From: Eublepharis macularius
Lineage: Eukaryota; Chordata; Lepidosauria; Squamata; Eublepharidae
Length of the DNA stretch: 64,000 nt
NCBI RefSeq assembly: GCF_028583425.1
Contig: NC_072801.1
Coordinates: 62,325,766 to 62,389,765 of the forward strand
Reading direction: 5' to 3'
This document shows positions 32,401-43,877 of the stretch, one piece after another. The notes below the pieces were generated by a model. It was not told the DNA's origin and ran no database searches. It saw only the letters and a program-made list of their open reading frames with translations. Within the stretch, counting starts at the first letter, position 1; each line of letters starts with the position of its first letter. The translations under genes and the position numbers were made by a program.

Positions 32401-34451
32401 CACCACAGGCCTTCCTCATCTATTGAGAATAGATGCATTCTTCATTCCTTGCCCAAACCTCTATCCTGAGAAAGCTTTTCTGCTTCTCGTCATCCTTTTC
32501 AAAGGTCAGAGGAAGCTATTCCTCCAAAAGTCTACAGTTGAAACAAGGCAAATGCTGTACTGAGGTCAGGGATTTAACTTTGCCTAATCCTGCTTTAATC
32601 TCGGATTGCTGCGTCCTTCTTCCAAGGCCTGTGGCAAATTCATTGGGAGGGGAGACTAGAAACTAGAATTGCAGAAGGCGAGTAGCAAGGAATTATGGAT
32701 GACATACACACAGCTCTGTGTGGAGATGCAAGACTCAACATTGATAGTCATCACAGACATCTTCCAGCCTAATGCTATCACTTTTCCAGCTGGGTTGTTT
32801 CAAACAACAATCTTCTTGAGGAGGAATTTCCTCCCATTTGGAATATCAACAGCCAAAGTCTGTCTATATAAGTGGGTTGCTGACCTCTGGTGTGGCCTAG
32901 AGATCTCCTAAAATCCTAACTGATCCCCAGGCAACAGAGAAAATAGCTGCTTTGAAGGGTGAACCCTATAACATTATATTCTGCAAATTTAGGCTTCCCA
33001 GCTCCCAGTTGGGAAATTCCTGGAGATTGGGGGGGGGGGTTCAGCCTGGGGAGGGAAGTGTTTGGGGAGGGGAGGAACCTCAGCAGGGTATAATGCCATG
33101 GAGTCCACATTCCAAAGCAGCCATTTTCTCCAGGGAACTGATTTAATGCTTCAAATCAGTTTAGATTTATCCCAGTGCAGAGATGAGCTGATTGGATGTT
33201 AGTCAATTAAGGAATTGATTCCAGAGATTATTTGTATTGTTTTTAATTGCCCCCCCTTTTTTTTTGCTCCCAGAAGAAATTTCTTCGGGACAGATAAGGT
33301 CAAGGAGATAAAATTAGGAGGGGATTTAGAATTGTTTACTGCTCCGTCAATCCAGCTCATCCTGTTAAATGAGCATAACAGGATTTTCCCCATTGGGCAA
33401 AGCTAATTCCATTTGGGTACAATACAAAGCCTCGGAGCCAAGTTAATCCGTTGTCATCTCATCACCTCGAGGTGGGTCAAGAGAGAACCACATGCCCCAA
33501 CTGTTACCTTCCCCCCTTCCCCTCATTTAATTAGTAGACTTTGAATGTGAACTGTTGCCTTCCACTGACGAAGGAATGGTTTCCTTGGTAAAATGGCTAG
33601 ATAGAATCCAGGGAAGAGGAGATTGGCAATGCGACCACAGGCCCACTGACACGGGACAAAATTGAGGGAAGGCCTGAAAGTGGGGCAGACATTCGATTTC
33701 CACTTTGAAAGCGATTAGGAAGGGAGAACACTGGGTATAAGAGACCATTGGTTCCTGATGTTAGGATAGATGGGTCCCAAATGATCCAAGCAGTTTCAGG
33801 GGGTAAAAATATCCAAGAAAAATCTGAGTGTAGAGGCTGCTTCCATGAGGCCTCCATGTCCTTGCTTCCAGAAGGAAATATTTGAAAAGGTCTATCATAA
33901 AGGTATTTGGGGATGGGGGATTAATCTGAGAAATGAAAGAAAGCCCAGCTTCAGCCCAGATGGTACTGCAGTGGTGGAGTGCACAGCCCCAGCTCTTCCC
34001 TACATTCCTTATGCCTTCCAAGTCCCTGCCATAAAGTAGCACCTCCCCACTTCCTCATGTGTACACTCACCGAGATGATCTCAAGAACCTCATTCTTACT
34101 GATCTCTCCATTGCGGTCAACATCGAAGAGCGAGAAGGCCCACTCGAGCTTGAGGTCAGTCTTTCCAGATGAGGTGAGGTGGAGGGCAATTATGTACTCC
34201 CGGAAGTCAAGGGTCCCATCATCATTGGTGTCAAAGCTCCGGAAGACGTGCCGGGCATACACTTTAGGGTCAGAGTTAGGGAAGAAGTTGGCATAGATCT
34301 TCTCAAATTCAGCCCGGGTGATGCGCCCATCAGGGCACTGCTTTTGGAAGCTTTCATACCATTTACACAATTCATCCTCTGTATACTTTGTGTTCATCTT
34401 CAGGTCTTCAAGAATCTCCTTGGAGAGGGCTCCACTTTTACTATTGCCCAT
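23346..34451 (-). CDS. Visinin, photoreceptor neuronal calcium sensor (recoverin family)
   Basis: Visinin is a cytoplasmic, membrane-attached calcium sensor of cone photoreceptors, well known in chicken, and a close relative of recoverin. Three exons are seen on the minus strand: 34071-34451, 26779-26890 and 23346-23434. All splice sites are AG/GT and the frame stays open, giving 193 residues against 192 in chicken. Visible features are MGNSKS (Gly2 myristoylation site), the Cys39-Pro40 pair of the disabled first EF hand, EF2 loop DTNDDGTLDFRE (74-85), EF3 loop DVDRNGEISKNE (110-121), and the exon 2/3 sequence KRADKLWTYFKKGE followed by DKIAEQEF. The fourth EF hand is degenerate, as in the family. 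The protein ends IQYEPRKK. The start is fixed by the myristoylation context and a TATA box about 100 bases upstream. It could be named recoverin-like, but FFPNSDP and LHLTSSGKTDLKLEWAFSLF fit visinin better. Confidence 0.93.
24022..24180. repeat. Snap-back repeat in visinin intron 2
   Basis: The arms are AGTCCGGTAACACCTTTGAG against CTCAAAGGTGCTACTGGACC, with inner words TCAGGGTTAGAGCT and TCGAAGCTCCC. It is one of two tandem copies. Confidence 0.75.
24235..24430. repeat. Second snap-back repeat in visinin intron 2
   Basis: The arms are TTAGAGACCAACAAGA against TCTTGTTGGTCTCTAA, and the inner arms carry CTGAAGAAGGGAGCTCTGAC. The extension TGCAGACTAACATGGCTACC is shared with the copy at 32250 (reversed). 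Confidence 0.8.
26050..26265 (+). repeat. Degraded tRNA-derived SINE
   Basis: CTCGCTGGGTGACCTTGGGC, then TAACCTGCCTCACAAGGTTG and TTGTAAGAAGGAAA form the body of the common lizard SINE. The head is worn. Confidence 0.6.
26779..26890 (-). CDS. Visinin exon 2
   Basis: The acceptor is GCCAG before 26890 and the donor GTAAAT follows 26779. It encodes AIFKMIPPEEQKSLPEDE, then NTPQKRADKLWTYFKKGET, and the first base of the next codon. Confidence 0.94.
27530..28525 (-). repeat. CR1-like LINE-derived fragment (tentative family)
   Basis: This 1-kb stretch contains words typical of a large amniote LINE remnant, among them AACATAAGATAAGCCCTGTT, TAAACCTCTATCACATG, CCCCAAGATCTCTTTCAATC and GTATCATCTGCAAACCTGGC. 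Similar stretches are well known in birds and reptiles as CR1-related. No reading frame is preserved. It lies in visinin intron 1. Confidence 0.6.
29838..29880. repeat. CCTG/CCCG microsatellite
   Basis: An interrupted run of CCTG and CCCG units lies in visinin intron 1. Confidence 0.8.
31270..31490 (-). repeat. Degraded tRNA-derived SINE
   Basis: Read on the minus strand, it has the TGGTGAAGTGGTT head remnant, the GGCCTTGGGTAAGCC word and the GTGGGGATAGTCATAAT stretch of the family also present at 3303 and 35878. Confidence 0.55.
32245..32370. repeat. Half copy of the snap-back repeat
   Basis: GGTAGCCATATTGGTCTG, CAGTGGCACCTTAGAGAC and GTCAGAGCTCTCTTCTTCAG match one arm of the family. The second arm is missing. 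Confidence 0.65.
32985..33145 (+). repeat. Truncated copy of the AGGGTTGCC terminal-inverted-repeat element
   Basis: CCCAGTTGGGAAATTCCTGG, GGGACCTCAGC-like words, TATAATGCCATGGAGTCCAC and GCAGCCATTTTCTCCAGGGA match the family best seen at 59220-59444. Both ends are worn. Confidence 0.75.
34071..34451 (-). CDS. Visinin exon 1
   Basis: It encodes residues 1-127, ending EVLEIIS at donor GTGAGT (plus-strand ACTCAC at 34065-34070). It holds EF hands 1-3. Confidence 0.95.
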
Positions 34452-34548
34452 TGTGAGGCTGTATCCACTTCTTTGCCAATGTGCCTAGCTAGCCCGTCCT
34501 CTCGTGTTCCCTCCAAGCCAGTGGAATGGCTGCTGGCTGGGGCACCTT

Positions 34549-34556
34549 CTTATATA
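34549..34556 (-). promoter_or_regulatory. Visinin TATA box
   Basis: TATATAAG on the minus strand lies about 100 bases before the visinin ATG. This would give a 5' UTR of roughly 70 bases. There is no CpG island, which fits a tissue-restricted gene. Confidence 0.65.
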
Positions 34557-35454
34557 GACTTCCTGGGATGGGGGAGTGGGGTTGGGACTATGGCGCCTAC
34601 TCTTCGCCACACCTGAGAGCTGCAACTGTGCTTGCGCGCGTGCACACACACACACTCACACTTGCACACAGAGAGGCTATTTTGGTTGTGCTGATCACAT
34701 TTGCCACAAGCTCTTTAAAGCAAGGGAAATCGGATTTGAGCATCGCAGGCCTCCCACCCTCCTTCTCTACAGCCCTCTTGGCCTCCCCCTAATGTCAAAG
34801 CTCAGCCTTTGCTTCCAGCCATGAGCAGGGTGCCTGGACAGATGATGTATTGAAAGGTGGAAGGAAGTCTGGATGAAAACAAGGGGATGGAGAGGATGGG
34901 CAGAGAGTTATGCTGTGTTGACCTCAGAAATAGATTCCACCCCCCCTCCCCACCTTATGCAGCAAAGCATAATTTAGATTGATGACTCTTTATAAATAGC
35001 AATAAATAGCCAAACAGATAGACAGGTGCATGGCTCATGATGATCCAGTCAAAAGTGAGAGAGAGAGAGAAGCAAAAGAATGGATGATTTGGGATACAAG
35101 TTGCCTCTGGCAGAACTGGAGATGAATGATAATGCATTTATTCCGGTCTGGGTGCAGAGCATTCAGAGACGCCTTTCATTCTCCCCTTCCTCCCTCCCTC
35201 GTCTTTTCTGTCAGCCAATGAGGCTCTGCTCCAGCTACCACCAGCTTTAAAGATCAGATTCTGCTCTCCCAGGGCAGTCATTTTTTGGTGGCACTCACAT
35301 TGCTTGGTCTCAGAATTTAAAAACTCCTTTAAGTTCAACAAGATTGGAGACCCCTGTGACAGATGAACAGGGAAAGCCCACTGTATTCAATAGGTTTTAC
35401 CCCCATGTAACTATGCACAACTTTCCAGCCTGCGACCTACACACACTTACTTAT

Positions 35455-35645
35455 AGGTCTAGCAACCTCCATCTGGAGCCTGGAGATCTCCAGAATTACC
35501 ACTGATCTCCAGACAACAGAGAATCATTCCCCTAGAAAAAAATGGCGGTGGACTGTACAGCATTATACCCTGCCAAGCGCCCTCTCTTCCCCAAGGCTCC
35601 ACCCCCAAATCTCCAGGAATTTTGCACTCTGGAGTTGGCAACACT
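35455..35645 (-). repeat. AGGGTTGCC terminal-inverted-repeat element
   Basis: This full-length but worn copy runs in the reverse direction: GGAGCCTGGAGATCTCCAG at one end and CCCCAAATCTCCAGGAATTT with GGAGTTGGCAACACT at the other. Confidence 0.75.
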
Positions 35646-35877
35646 AGGATCAGTGTGACTTAACCCTGAATGTACAAGCATAAACTCGGGCTTTCCCAGA
35701 TGCCAGTGCAAAAGACAAACTATTAGGTGTGGCCATGAAAGAATCAAGATGGACGCCATGCTTTGCCAAAAAAATGCTCTGGGGAGATTTTAGACCACAC
35801 CAGCCACTAGTTCTTTGCTGTTTCTTGCCTTTCATTTGAGGACCTCAGGACAAATCAATGAGGTAGGATTAGACTGA

Positions 35878-36130
35878 CAGTAATATAATAACAACAATAA
35901 TAACATTCAATTTATATACTGCCCTTCAGGACAACTTAATGCCCACTCGGAGTGGTTTACAAATATGTTGTTATCCCCACAACCATCACCCCGTGAGATG
36001 GGTGGGGCTGAGAGAGCTCCTAGAAGCTGTGACTGACCCAAGGTCACCCAGCTGGCTTCAAGTGAGGAATCAAACACAGTTCTCCAGATTAGAGTCCCAT
36101 GCTCTTAACCACTACACCACACTGGCTCTC
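35878..36130 (-). repeat. tRNA-derived SINE
   Basis: It has the same layout as 3303-3550, with the GTGTAGTGGTTAAGAGCATG head on the minus strand and the tail ATTTATATACTGCCCTTCAG at the low-coordinate end. Confidence 0.85.
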
Positions 36131-37048
36131 AGTAAATGGCCCAAGGGTACCATGTTACCAGTATGGCCGAGGAGGAACTTGAACCCAGGCCTGTCTAGCC
36201 CATCATGCTGCCCTGGCTTGCATGGAGCTAATCTGTTTTAGTAGGCTGTCATGATGAGAATAAAATGAGTGAAAGAGAGACTATATCCAGAAAGCTTGGG
36301 CAGCAAAATTAAAATCTCCAGGAAAAACTAGCAGCGCACAATGGCTTACTCCAGCCTCTTCTTGCACTGAATCACAAAGTGTCCCTCCTGGGAGACTGGC
36401 CTACTCTCTGTCCTATCCTCCTATCCCTTCTTCTAGAGGAATCCTGACTCACTCATGTTTATTTCCCTAATTTCAATTATTTACTTCTCCAGAGGACCCA
36501 GGAATTCTGGTTTCCAGTTTTTCCTACTTTTTACCTGACCAGCAGAAAGTACTACCTTTCTGATACCAGCATCCAGTGCCCCATAACCCCTGGTCTGATA
36601 GCTAATGGCAATGGGCTACTGCTAATTTGGCTGTCCCCTGCTGCCCTTGGCCATATGCTCAATCCGCTTTGTCCAGCCAGATCTGTCAGTAAAGCAGTAT
36701 TAGTGTCAAAAGCAATCTATCAGGATTCACTTGTTCTCTGGATGTGTGTGTGTGTGTATAAGAGATAACCACCCCAAATTTTACCCCCAGTGAATGGTGT
36801 GTATATGTGGGGGGAGGAGGTTAAAGGAATGCAGCATGACATGAAAGGATTCCATGGCTGACAACTCTCCTGCCAAACAGCAGTGACTGGAACTTCTCTA
36901 AGACTAGTAAAGACTTGCTGTGATTAGTAGAACCCTGTATCCTTGACTCTACAATGGTGACTTTTCAAACCAGTCTGCTGAGGATGGCGCCTCTGCCTGT
37001 TGTAGAGGACTCTGGGACATGTTCTGATCAGGACCATCAAGGAGGAGT

Positions 37049-37265
37049 AGGGTTGCCAGCCTCCAGGTAGCAGCTGGAGATCTCCCGGAATTACAACTGG
37101 TCTCCAGGCCACAGTGATCAGTCCACCTGGAGAAAATGGCAACTTTTGGGGGTGAACTCTATGGAATTATGCCATGCCAAGATCCTTCCCCTCTCCAAAC
37201 CCCACTTTCTCCAGGTTTCACCCCCTAGATCTCCAGGAATTTCCCAACTTAGAGCTGGCAACCCT
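37049..37265 (-). repeat. AGGGTTGCC terminal-inverted-repeat element, complete
   Basis: The ends are AGGGTTGCCAG and CTGGCAACCCT. The body is the reverse of the 59220 copy. The flanking 10-mers AAGGAGGAGT and AAGAAGGAGG match at 8 of 10 positions, suggesting a decayed target duplication. Confidence 0.85.
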
Positions 37266-38069
37266 AAGAAGGAGGGACAAGATTTTGAAGGACAAGTAAC
37301 CTGGCAGGCTCGTGGAGCTTGCAACAATAAATTCCATGGCCCCTTTACTGAGGGAGTGGGAAGGAAGCCACGTCAGCTTAGGCCGATCACTCTCAGCCAG
37401 ACCTGTCAGACCTACCTATGGGGATAAAATGTGGGGGGAGGGGGGAGGGGGAGGATATCATATCCACTGTCCTGAACTCCTTGGAGAATGAATGGAATAT
37501 AAATGTGAGGAACTGCCTTTAAAAAAAAGTATGTACAGCACCTGTACAGAGAACCGATCATCAGCTCATTCATTCTAAAAACAAGGCATGAGCTTTTTCA
37601 TAGGATGGCGAGGTTGAATCTGAGGTGTGTGAGGTGAGGCCCAGTTGGAGACTTCATATGGGGGCCTGCGGTGGTAGTAGCCCTCATTCTGGTAGAAAAT
37701 ACACATAATTGTGTAGCTGTGACCATGCTCCAGAAATGTAGATTTAAAAAGGTGGACTCCCAGATTAGAAGACATGGCATAGCTTCCAAGTAGGCCTGGG
37801 CCCCCCCAGGGCATTTTATTTTTTAAGAAACTCTGTGCTGGTGCAAAAGCAAATGGTAGTGAACAGACTTGGTAGCAGCTGCCTGCCTGACTGCCTGAGC
37901 AGAACCACTTCTAGGCAAACAGGTGAGGAAGCTCTTCTCAATGGGAAGTGAGTCAGCCCTCCCTCTGTCCCACTGTAGGCTGTCAATATGACACAGATGA
38001 CAAGCGCAGGAATGTTGCGGCAGAAGGCTAGTAGCAAGTATCTGTAGGACTAGCATCATTTATGGAATT

Positions 38070-38310
38070 AATTATGTAAGAGCCCTGTGGGATCAGACCA
38101 GGATTTTATTTAATCCAGAATCCCATTTCTCACTGTGACCAAGCCAGCTGCCCTGAGTGATCTACTCTTCTTATTACTGCACTGTGGGAAGTGTTATTCA
38201 GAGATATACTGCCTTTGAACTTGGCAGTTCCATTTAGTCAATATAGCTAATAGCCATTAAAGGACCTTGATTGTGTCTAATCCCCTTTTAAACCTGTAAA
38301 ACATCTGGGT
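38070..38310. repeat. Dispersed repeat fragment (CR1-associated type)
   Basis: AAGAGCCCTGTGGGATCAGA, ATATACTGCCTTTGAAC and CTAATCCCCTTTTAAACCTG match the repeat also present at 27530, 42850 and 3738. Confidence 0.6.
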
Positions 38311-38406
38311 CCACAGATGAAGGAGTACCAGAATGAGGACTGGTTTAAAACAACTCTAATATGAAGCACAACAAAAACATCTTGTATAGCAAACATCTTG
38401 TACAGT

Positions 38407-40093
38407 GTATTGTCGAAGGCTTTCATGGCCGGAGAACGATGTTTGTTGTGGGTTTTCCGGGCTGTATTGCCGTGGTCTTGGCATTGTAGCTCCTGATGTT
38501 TCGCCAGCAGCTGTGGCTGGCATATTCAGAGGTGTAGCACCAAAAGACAGAGATCTCTCAGTGTCACAGTGTGGAAAGGATGTTGGCAGGTCATTTATAT
38601 CTATTCCCTCGATTTCTTTCTCCATTGTGAATTGTATGTTCAGGTGGATGTTGTTGAGATGATTCAAGAACCCCATCAATTCTTCCTCCCCATGGCTCCA
38701 AATGATAAATGTATCATCCACAAACCGGAACCATACACTAGGTTTGTGGGGTGCTGATTCTAGAGCTGTTTTTTCAAAATGTTCCATGTAGAAGTTTGCT
38801 ATAACTGGGCTGAGAAGGCCCCCCATGGCCACCCCATCCATCTGTTCATAGAATTCGTTATCCCATTGGAAGTAACTGTTTGTCAGACAATGATGGAATA
38901 AGGCTGTTACATCCTCTGGGAAAATCTGATTAATAAGTGCAATAGTGTCTTTTACTGGAACCTTGGTAAACAGGGAAAACTCCCATTTCTGGATACCTTG
39001 GTCATCCGCAAAGCAAACTTTCAGTTAGGTCACAAGGTCTACAGGAAACCAACTCACACTGATCGGTACTTACACAAAAACTCCAATCACCACTCCCGAC
39101 AGAAAAGAGGCATAATGAAAACATTAGTGGATCGTGCAAGACGGATATGTGAGCCGCACTTTCTCAATGAGGAAATTAATCATCTAAACCATGCACTTCA
39201 GGCAAATGGCTACTCCAGAAATGAAATCCGAAGAGCAATCAAACCCAGGATGAATCAAACAACCAAGGAAAAACAGTCTCCTACAGGAAAAGTGTTTTTG
39301 CCATATATCAAAGGAATTACTGATCAGATGGGAAAGCTTATGAAAAAGCATAACCTTCAAGCAGTATTCAGACCCACCCGAAAAATACAACAGATGTTAC
39401 GATCAGCAAAAGACAGTAGAGACCCCCTCACCTCTGCAGGAGTATACCATATACCCTGCAGCTGTGGACAAGTTTACATCGGGACCACAAAGCGTAGCAC
39501 CCAGACAAGAATAAAAGAACATGAAAGACACTGCAGACTTGGACAACCTGAAAAATCAGCAGTGGCTGAACATAGCCTAACTCAAACAGGGCACAGTATC
39601 TTATTCCAGGACACCAAAATACTGGACAACACTTCCAACTACTTTGTCAGACTGCACAGGGAAGCCATTGAAATTCACAAGCATAAGCAAAACTTCAACA
39701 GGAAAGAAGAAACCTTAAGAATGAACAGAGCATGGTTTCCAGTTCTGAAAAACACCAGGCTAACAAAACACTCTACACCCGACAATAACCCTGCAGAGAA
39801 GATTAGCACATCAAGCACCAATCCATATGCAAAAGAACCTCCTCAGGATACAGTGAAGCCTCCCGCCATTAGCATTCCACACCCTGGGAAACTCTTACAG
39901 GATGACTCAGCTCAACCCCACCCCTCCTGAGTAGATATAAATGACCTGCCAACATCCTTTCCACACTGTGACACTGAGAGATCTCTGTCTTTTGGTGCTA
40001 CACCTCTGAAGATGCCAGCCACAGCTGCTGGCGAAACGTCAGGAACTACAATGCCAAGACCACAGCAATACAGCCCGGAAAACCCACAACAAC
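38407..40093. mobile_element. Penelope-like retroelement fossil, two pieces in opposite directions
   Basis: The element is flanked by a 13-bp direct repeat, CATCTTGTACAGT (38394-38406 and 40094-40106). The outer about 180 bases at each end are inverted copies of the Penelope terminal sequence (CATGGCCGGAGAACGATG, CCAGCCACAGCTGCTGGCGA). Inner parts are a reverse transcriptase piece on the minus strand (FVDD palm motif, about 38.6-38.98 kb) and a plus-strand piece (about 38.99-39.93 kb) covering the end of the reverse transcriptase and a GIY-YIG endonuclease (VYHIPCSCGQVYIGTT). This head-to-head layout with one target duplication is what inversion during target-primed reverse transcription gives. 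The element is broken and 5'-shortened; the endonuclease piece is well kept, so it is fairly young. Confidence 0.9.
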
Positions 40094-40334
40094 CATCTTG
40101 TACAGTAGTCGTTAAGCCTTGCTCTAGAACAAAGGTTATGATGTTAGGGCAAGTCCACCAATTACCAGTTCTTTATCATTGTAAAAAATAAGGGAATGTC
40201 AAAATTTCCAATTTTATCTCTACAAAAGCCAACTCAGCTAGAGGTCATCACTATAATTCTTTGCAATGTAACTTACATATGAAGTCTTGGGGAATAGATG
40301 AGCAGACAGCATATTGTGTGGGATGTACACACTT

Positions 40335-40530
40335 TATGTATGTACATATGTAACATTTATTTATAATATTTTATCCCATCTTCCCTCAAGGGCATAATAA
40401 TATCCTTTCCCCTATTACCCTCACAGCAACCCTGTGAGGAGATGAAGCGGAGAGAAACTGTGCATAGCCCAAGGTCGCCCAGCAAACTTCATTGCTGAGT
40501 GGGGATTTGAAAATAGTGTTTCCTGGGCTA
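40335..40530 (-). repeat. Degraded tRNA-derived SINE
   Basis: Its minus-strand reading shows the head remnant with TTCAAATCCCCACTCAGC, then GGGCGACCTTGGGCTATG and CTCACAGGGTTGCTGTGAGG. Confidence 0.6.
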
Positions 40531-42344
40531 AGTCCAGCTTTGGGCTCCAAGCTGGCTTGCACATATTGAGAGACAATGTGCATTGTGTGCACACCAAGAA
40601 ATGCATATATTGTGTGCATTACAAGGCATTGAGTCGGGGCTGCCTGTTTATTCACAGCCCTTTCAGTTTGGCTGGGTGTGTACCTAGGGTACACAATGTG
40701 TGTGTGTGCACACACGCACCATATATTGTGTCCAAGTTTCTCTGGTGCCTCCTAAGGCACAGGAACTCTCTAATGACCTCCTTATCATTTCATCATCCGT
40801 GTCCTAGCAGTGATTGACACTGAAGTGGGGTGGGGGAAACCAAAGTCAAGATCTCCAGCCAGACTGGCAGTGAACGAGAGACACTATAAGCCCAAGATCA
40901 CAGACCTTGAGCGGTGCTGAAGGAGCAAGACCGAAACCAGAATTTTGACATGGCCAGGGGCCCAGAAGGAATAAACTAATAAAAAACACCTCACCTCAGG
41001 ACCTTCTTTTGAGGTAAGTAGAGGGCAACTTGCCTCATGAGGGTCAGAATGGATGGTTCAGTCAAGACACCTTGACTGGAGAGGGTTTTGTAAGGGATGT
41101 TGGACTGGAGAAGTATAAATTGTACATTTGGAAGTGAGCTGTTAACAACTCACTGTTAACATGATTGTGTGTGCGTGTTAAACTAGACAAGGTGTCTGAA
41201 TGTCTGTGAATGACTGAGCCATCCGAAAAAAGATTCACCTCTATGGACTTCAACAAACTTAGAAGGATATTAAGTCTGCTATTAACTCTGCTTGGGATGA
41301 CACTGCAAATCTCTGATGTGTATTTTCTTGGTAAATAGCACCCATAGTGCATGTGTGTCTCGATCAGATTTGGATCGTGGCCGTGGCACAACAAGGGGTG
41401 GAGGGGTTAACACCCTCATGCCAATTTTTAGACCTCAAATGGTTCCCTGAATCTCCTGTTTGCCCTGCTGGGGAAAATGTGGGTGGGTGACCGAGAGCAG
41501 TATTTTCCAGTTATTTAGTTATTTTTTCACCAATTTTGCACTGAACGCCCAGTTACAATTCCCAGTTCAAAATGGGGCAGCGCAAAGAAGTCCACCTCAG
41601 GTTGCGGGCTTTTGAACCATCCCACTTGCTGTCATCTTTAACAGTTTGGAGTACAGATATTAACTGGTTATAGTAATAAGTTTCTACACTTTGCCTGTTC
41701 ATTTCTGCAAGCTACTGTCTGAGCCACAAGAACAGGCCAGGCGGTTCTGCTTTTCTGGTCAGTTGGCAATCATACGTCTGCCCATGCCCCACTCCGATTT
41801 GTTTGTAGAAAGAGGTACTTAAGTTTCATCGTGCCTTTAATTACTTTTTATGATCCTGTTGTTAAAGAGTTTTGTTATTTTATCTGCGCGTTTATCCCCT
41901 TATTCTTGGTCAGTGTTACAGCTAGTAATCTGTTAACGTATTTTAATGTTATAGGGGACTTATGAAAACTCTCTTCTTGAGTTTTTTGGCAGTAGTTGGG
42001 CCATCAGTGTAGTAAAACTGATCTATACAGACTAGAGGGAGATTGATAGATCAGACAGATTGATATGACATAGAAGAGACCTTGTTTTTGAGGTCCCGTT
42101 CATGGAAGCTGTGTACATCACACAAAAGTGTGTGATTGTGCACATTCAAGGTGTTAATTTGTATATGTTTGACTTGTCAATTTTGTGCAAAGAAAGGTGG
42201 GATTCAGTTTTTCTTGATACAGGTTGTTGTCCCACTAACATATTAAGGAAAGAATCAACACAAGTAACTCCTGCTACACTATGAAGCAGAACTATTCTCT
42301 ACCCCCCACTCACGTATGGCAGTACTCTTGGGGACTTTGCTTGT

Positions 42345-42575
42345 TTGGTGTGTTTATACAATGCTGCCATATACTGAGTCAGGTGATTGCTGTCTCTTGG
42401 TCCAAACCTGTCTATTTCAACTAGCAGCAATGCTCCAGAGTCAAGGGATGTGTTAGGTGGGAAATCAGTGCTCAGATCTCTAACTAAAGAAAACGGAGAG
42501 TTGCTGCCCGCCAGAGTTGACAGTGTAGACCTTGATAGACCGATGGTCTGGCTCTGTAGAAGATAACTTCATATG
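42345..42575. repeat. Degraded SINE pair, family of 9236-9450
   Basis: CTGCCATATACTGAGTCAGG on the left and TGATAGACCGATGGTCTGGC on the right are ends of the second SINE family, in opposite directions. Confidence 0.5.
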
Positions 42576-42849
42576 TTCAAAGGGTTGGAAGATCCAGTTG
42601 TGGACCTCCCACTTAGCATATACTTTGACCCTCAGGTGGAAGTCTGTCCCTGCCCGGCTTCATCATGAGGTCCTTTAACAAACTATCATGGATTCAACCT
42701 GCAACCTTCCTCATGCAGGCATACATTTGACAGAAGTAATATTTCCAATCACTTCATCTCCTTGCTGGAAAAAGTGTCACCTATTGACTCAATTTGCTTG
42801 CTAAAGGCATCTGGGTATTGTACTTGGAAAAGGTGGACATCTTGACATA

Positions 42850-43075
42850 AAAAGAGCCCTGCTGGATCAGACCAAAGGTCCAGCCTCTTTGTTTCCTTCA
42901 GTGGCCAACCAAATGTCTCCAGAAAACCTAAACACAAGGCATGGAGGCCAAAACACCCCAGCGACAGCTATTCAGGGGTATACTGTCTCTGGATATGGAG
43001 GTTCCACTTAGCCATCATGGCTGATAATCATTGATCAACCTGTCATCTATGAACTTGTCTACACAATTAAGGCAC
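42850..43075. repeat. Dispersed repeat fragment (CR1-associated type)
   Basis: AAAAGAGCCCTGCTGGATCA, GGTATACTGTCTCTGGATAT and GGAGGTTCCACTTAGCCATC match the repeat at 27530 and 38070. Confidence 0.65.
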
Positions 43076-43877
43076 CAGGTTAAAAAAAAAAAAGTCCAGG
43101 CCTGCTCTTATACCTTTAATAGAAACTTGATGTTGAGAAGTCAACAGGTGACACTTTCTAAGACATGGACATCAGCATTCTTACCTGGTGAGGCCTGAGC
43201 ATCAAGACGAAGCTGGCTGAAAAGTTGGCAACCAGCAATCCCAGTCTTGACTCTTTTAAGTCTCCTCAAGGATTCCCCCTCCCCCTTCTCCCACAGCTGC
43301 TGAAGTAACCCAACCCAAGCTCACTTTCCTTCTCTTCCTTTTTCAAACAAGGGCTCAGGGAATCCACACTTTCCCCTGGGAACAAGCTTCCCCTACTCAA
43401 CTATTCCCTCTGCTCAAAAGATTATCTCTGTATGTAATCTAATGCTCCCTTCCTGGTGAGGCAATAATTACACCCTCTTTGATCCACTCCCCTCCTTTCC
43501 GTCTCCGAGAATAGTTATTCTCCCTCTTCTTTTTCAAGCAGACTTGGGCCTTAAAGATGGTCTGTATCACCTTGGCTTGTTAGGAAATGTCCTACATGCC
43601 TTTTGGCAAAGACAAAATGCCCTAGGCAGCATTGGGTAAAAGCCAGACCAGACAGAGCACATGAGGTTTATGTTCAGACATGTAGCAAAGTTGCAAAAAC
43701 GTGCACACAGCTCAAAGTTGTTTTTTTTTAAAGGTACACATCCCTGAGCAAGGTTAACTCTTCCTCCCTTCCTGTGGCTTTTCCCTGATCAGAAACATCC
43801 TGGAAGAGAAACAAAGGCAGGTACCTGTATTGTGCCAGATACTAATGTTCCCCACCCCCCACCCAATGAAATTAAAG

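Noticed and set aside
33951-34070. Extension of the visinin reading frame past exon 1
   Set aside because: The extra codons read through the donor GTGAGT into the intron. The next exon joins in frame with family sequence.
38998-39930. Open frame of 310 codons considered as a host nuclease
   Set aside because: The GIY-YIG domain and flanking reverse transcriptase tail belong to the Penelope-like element, bounded by its ends and target duplication.
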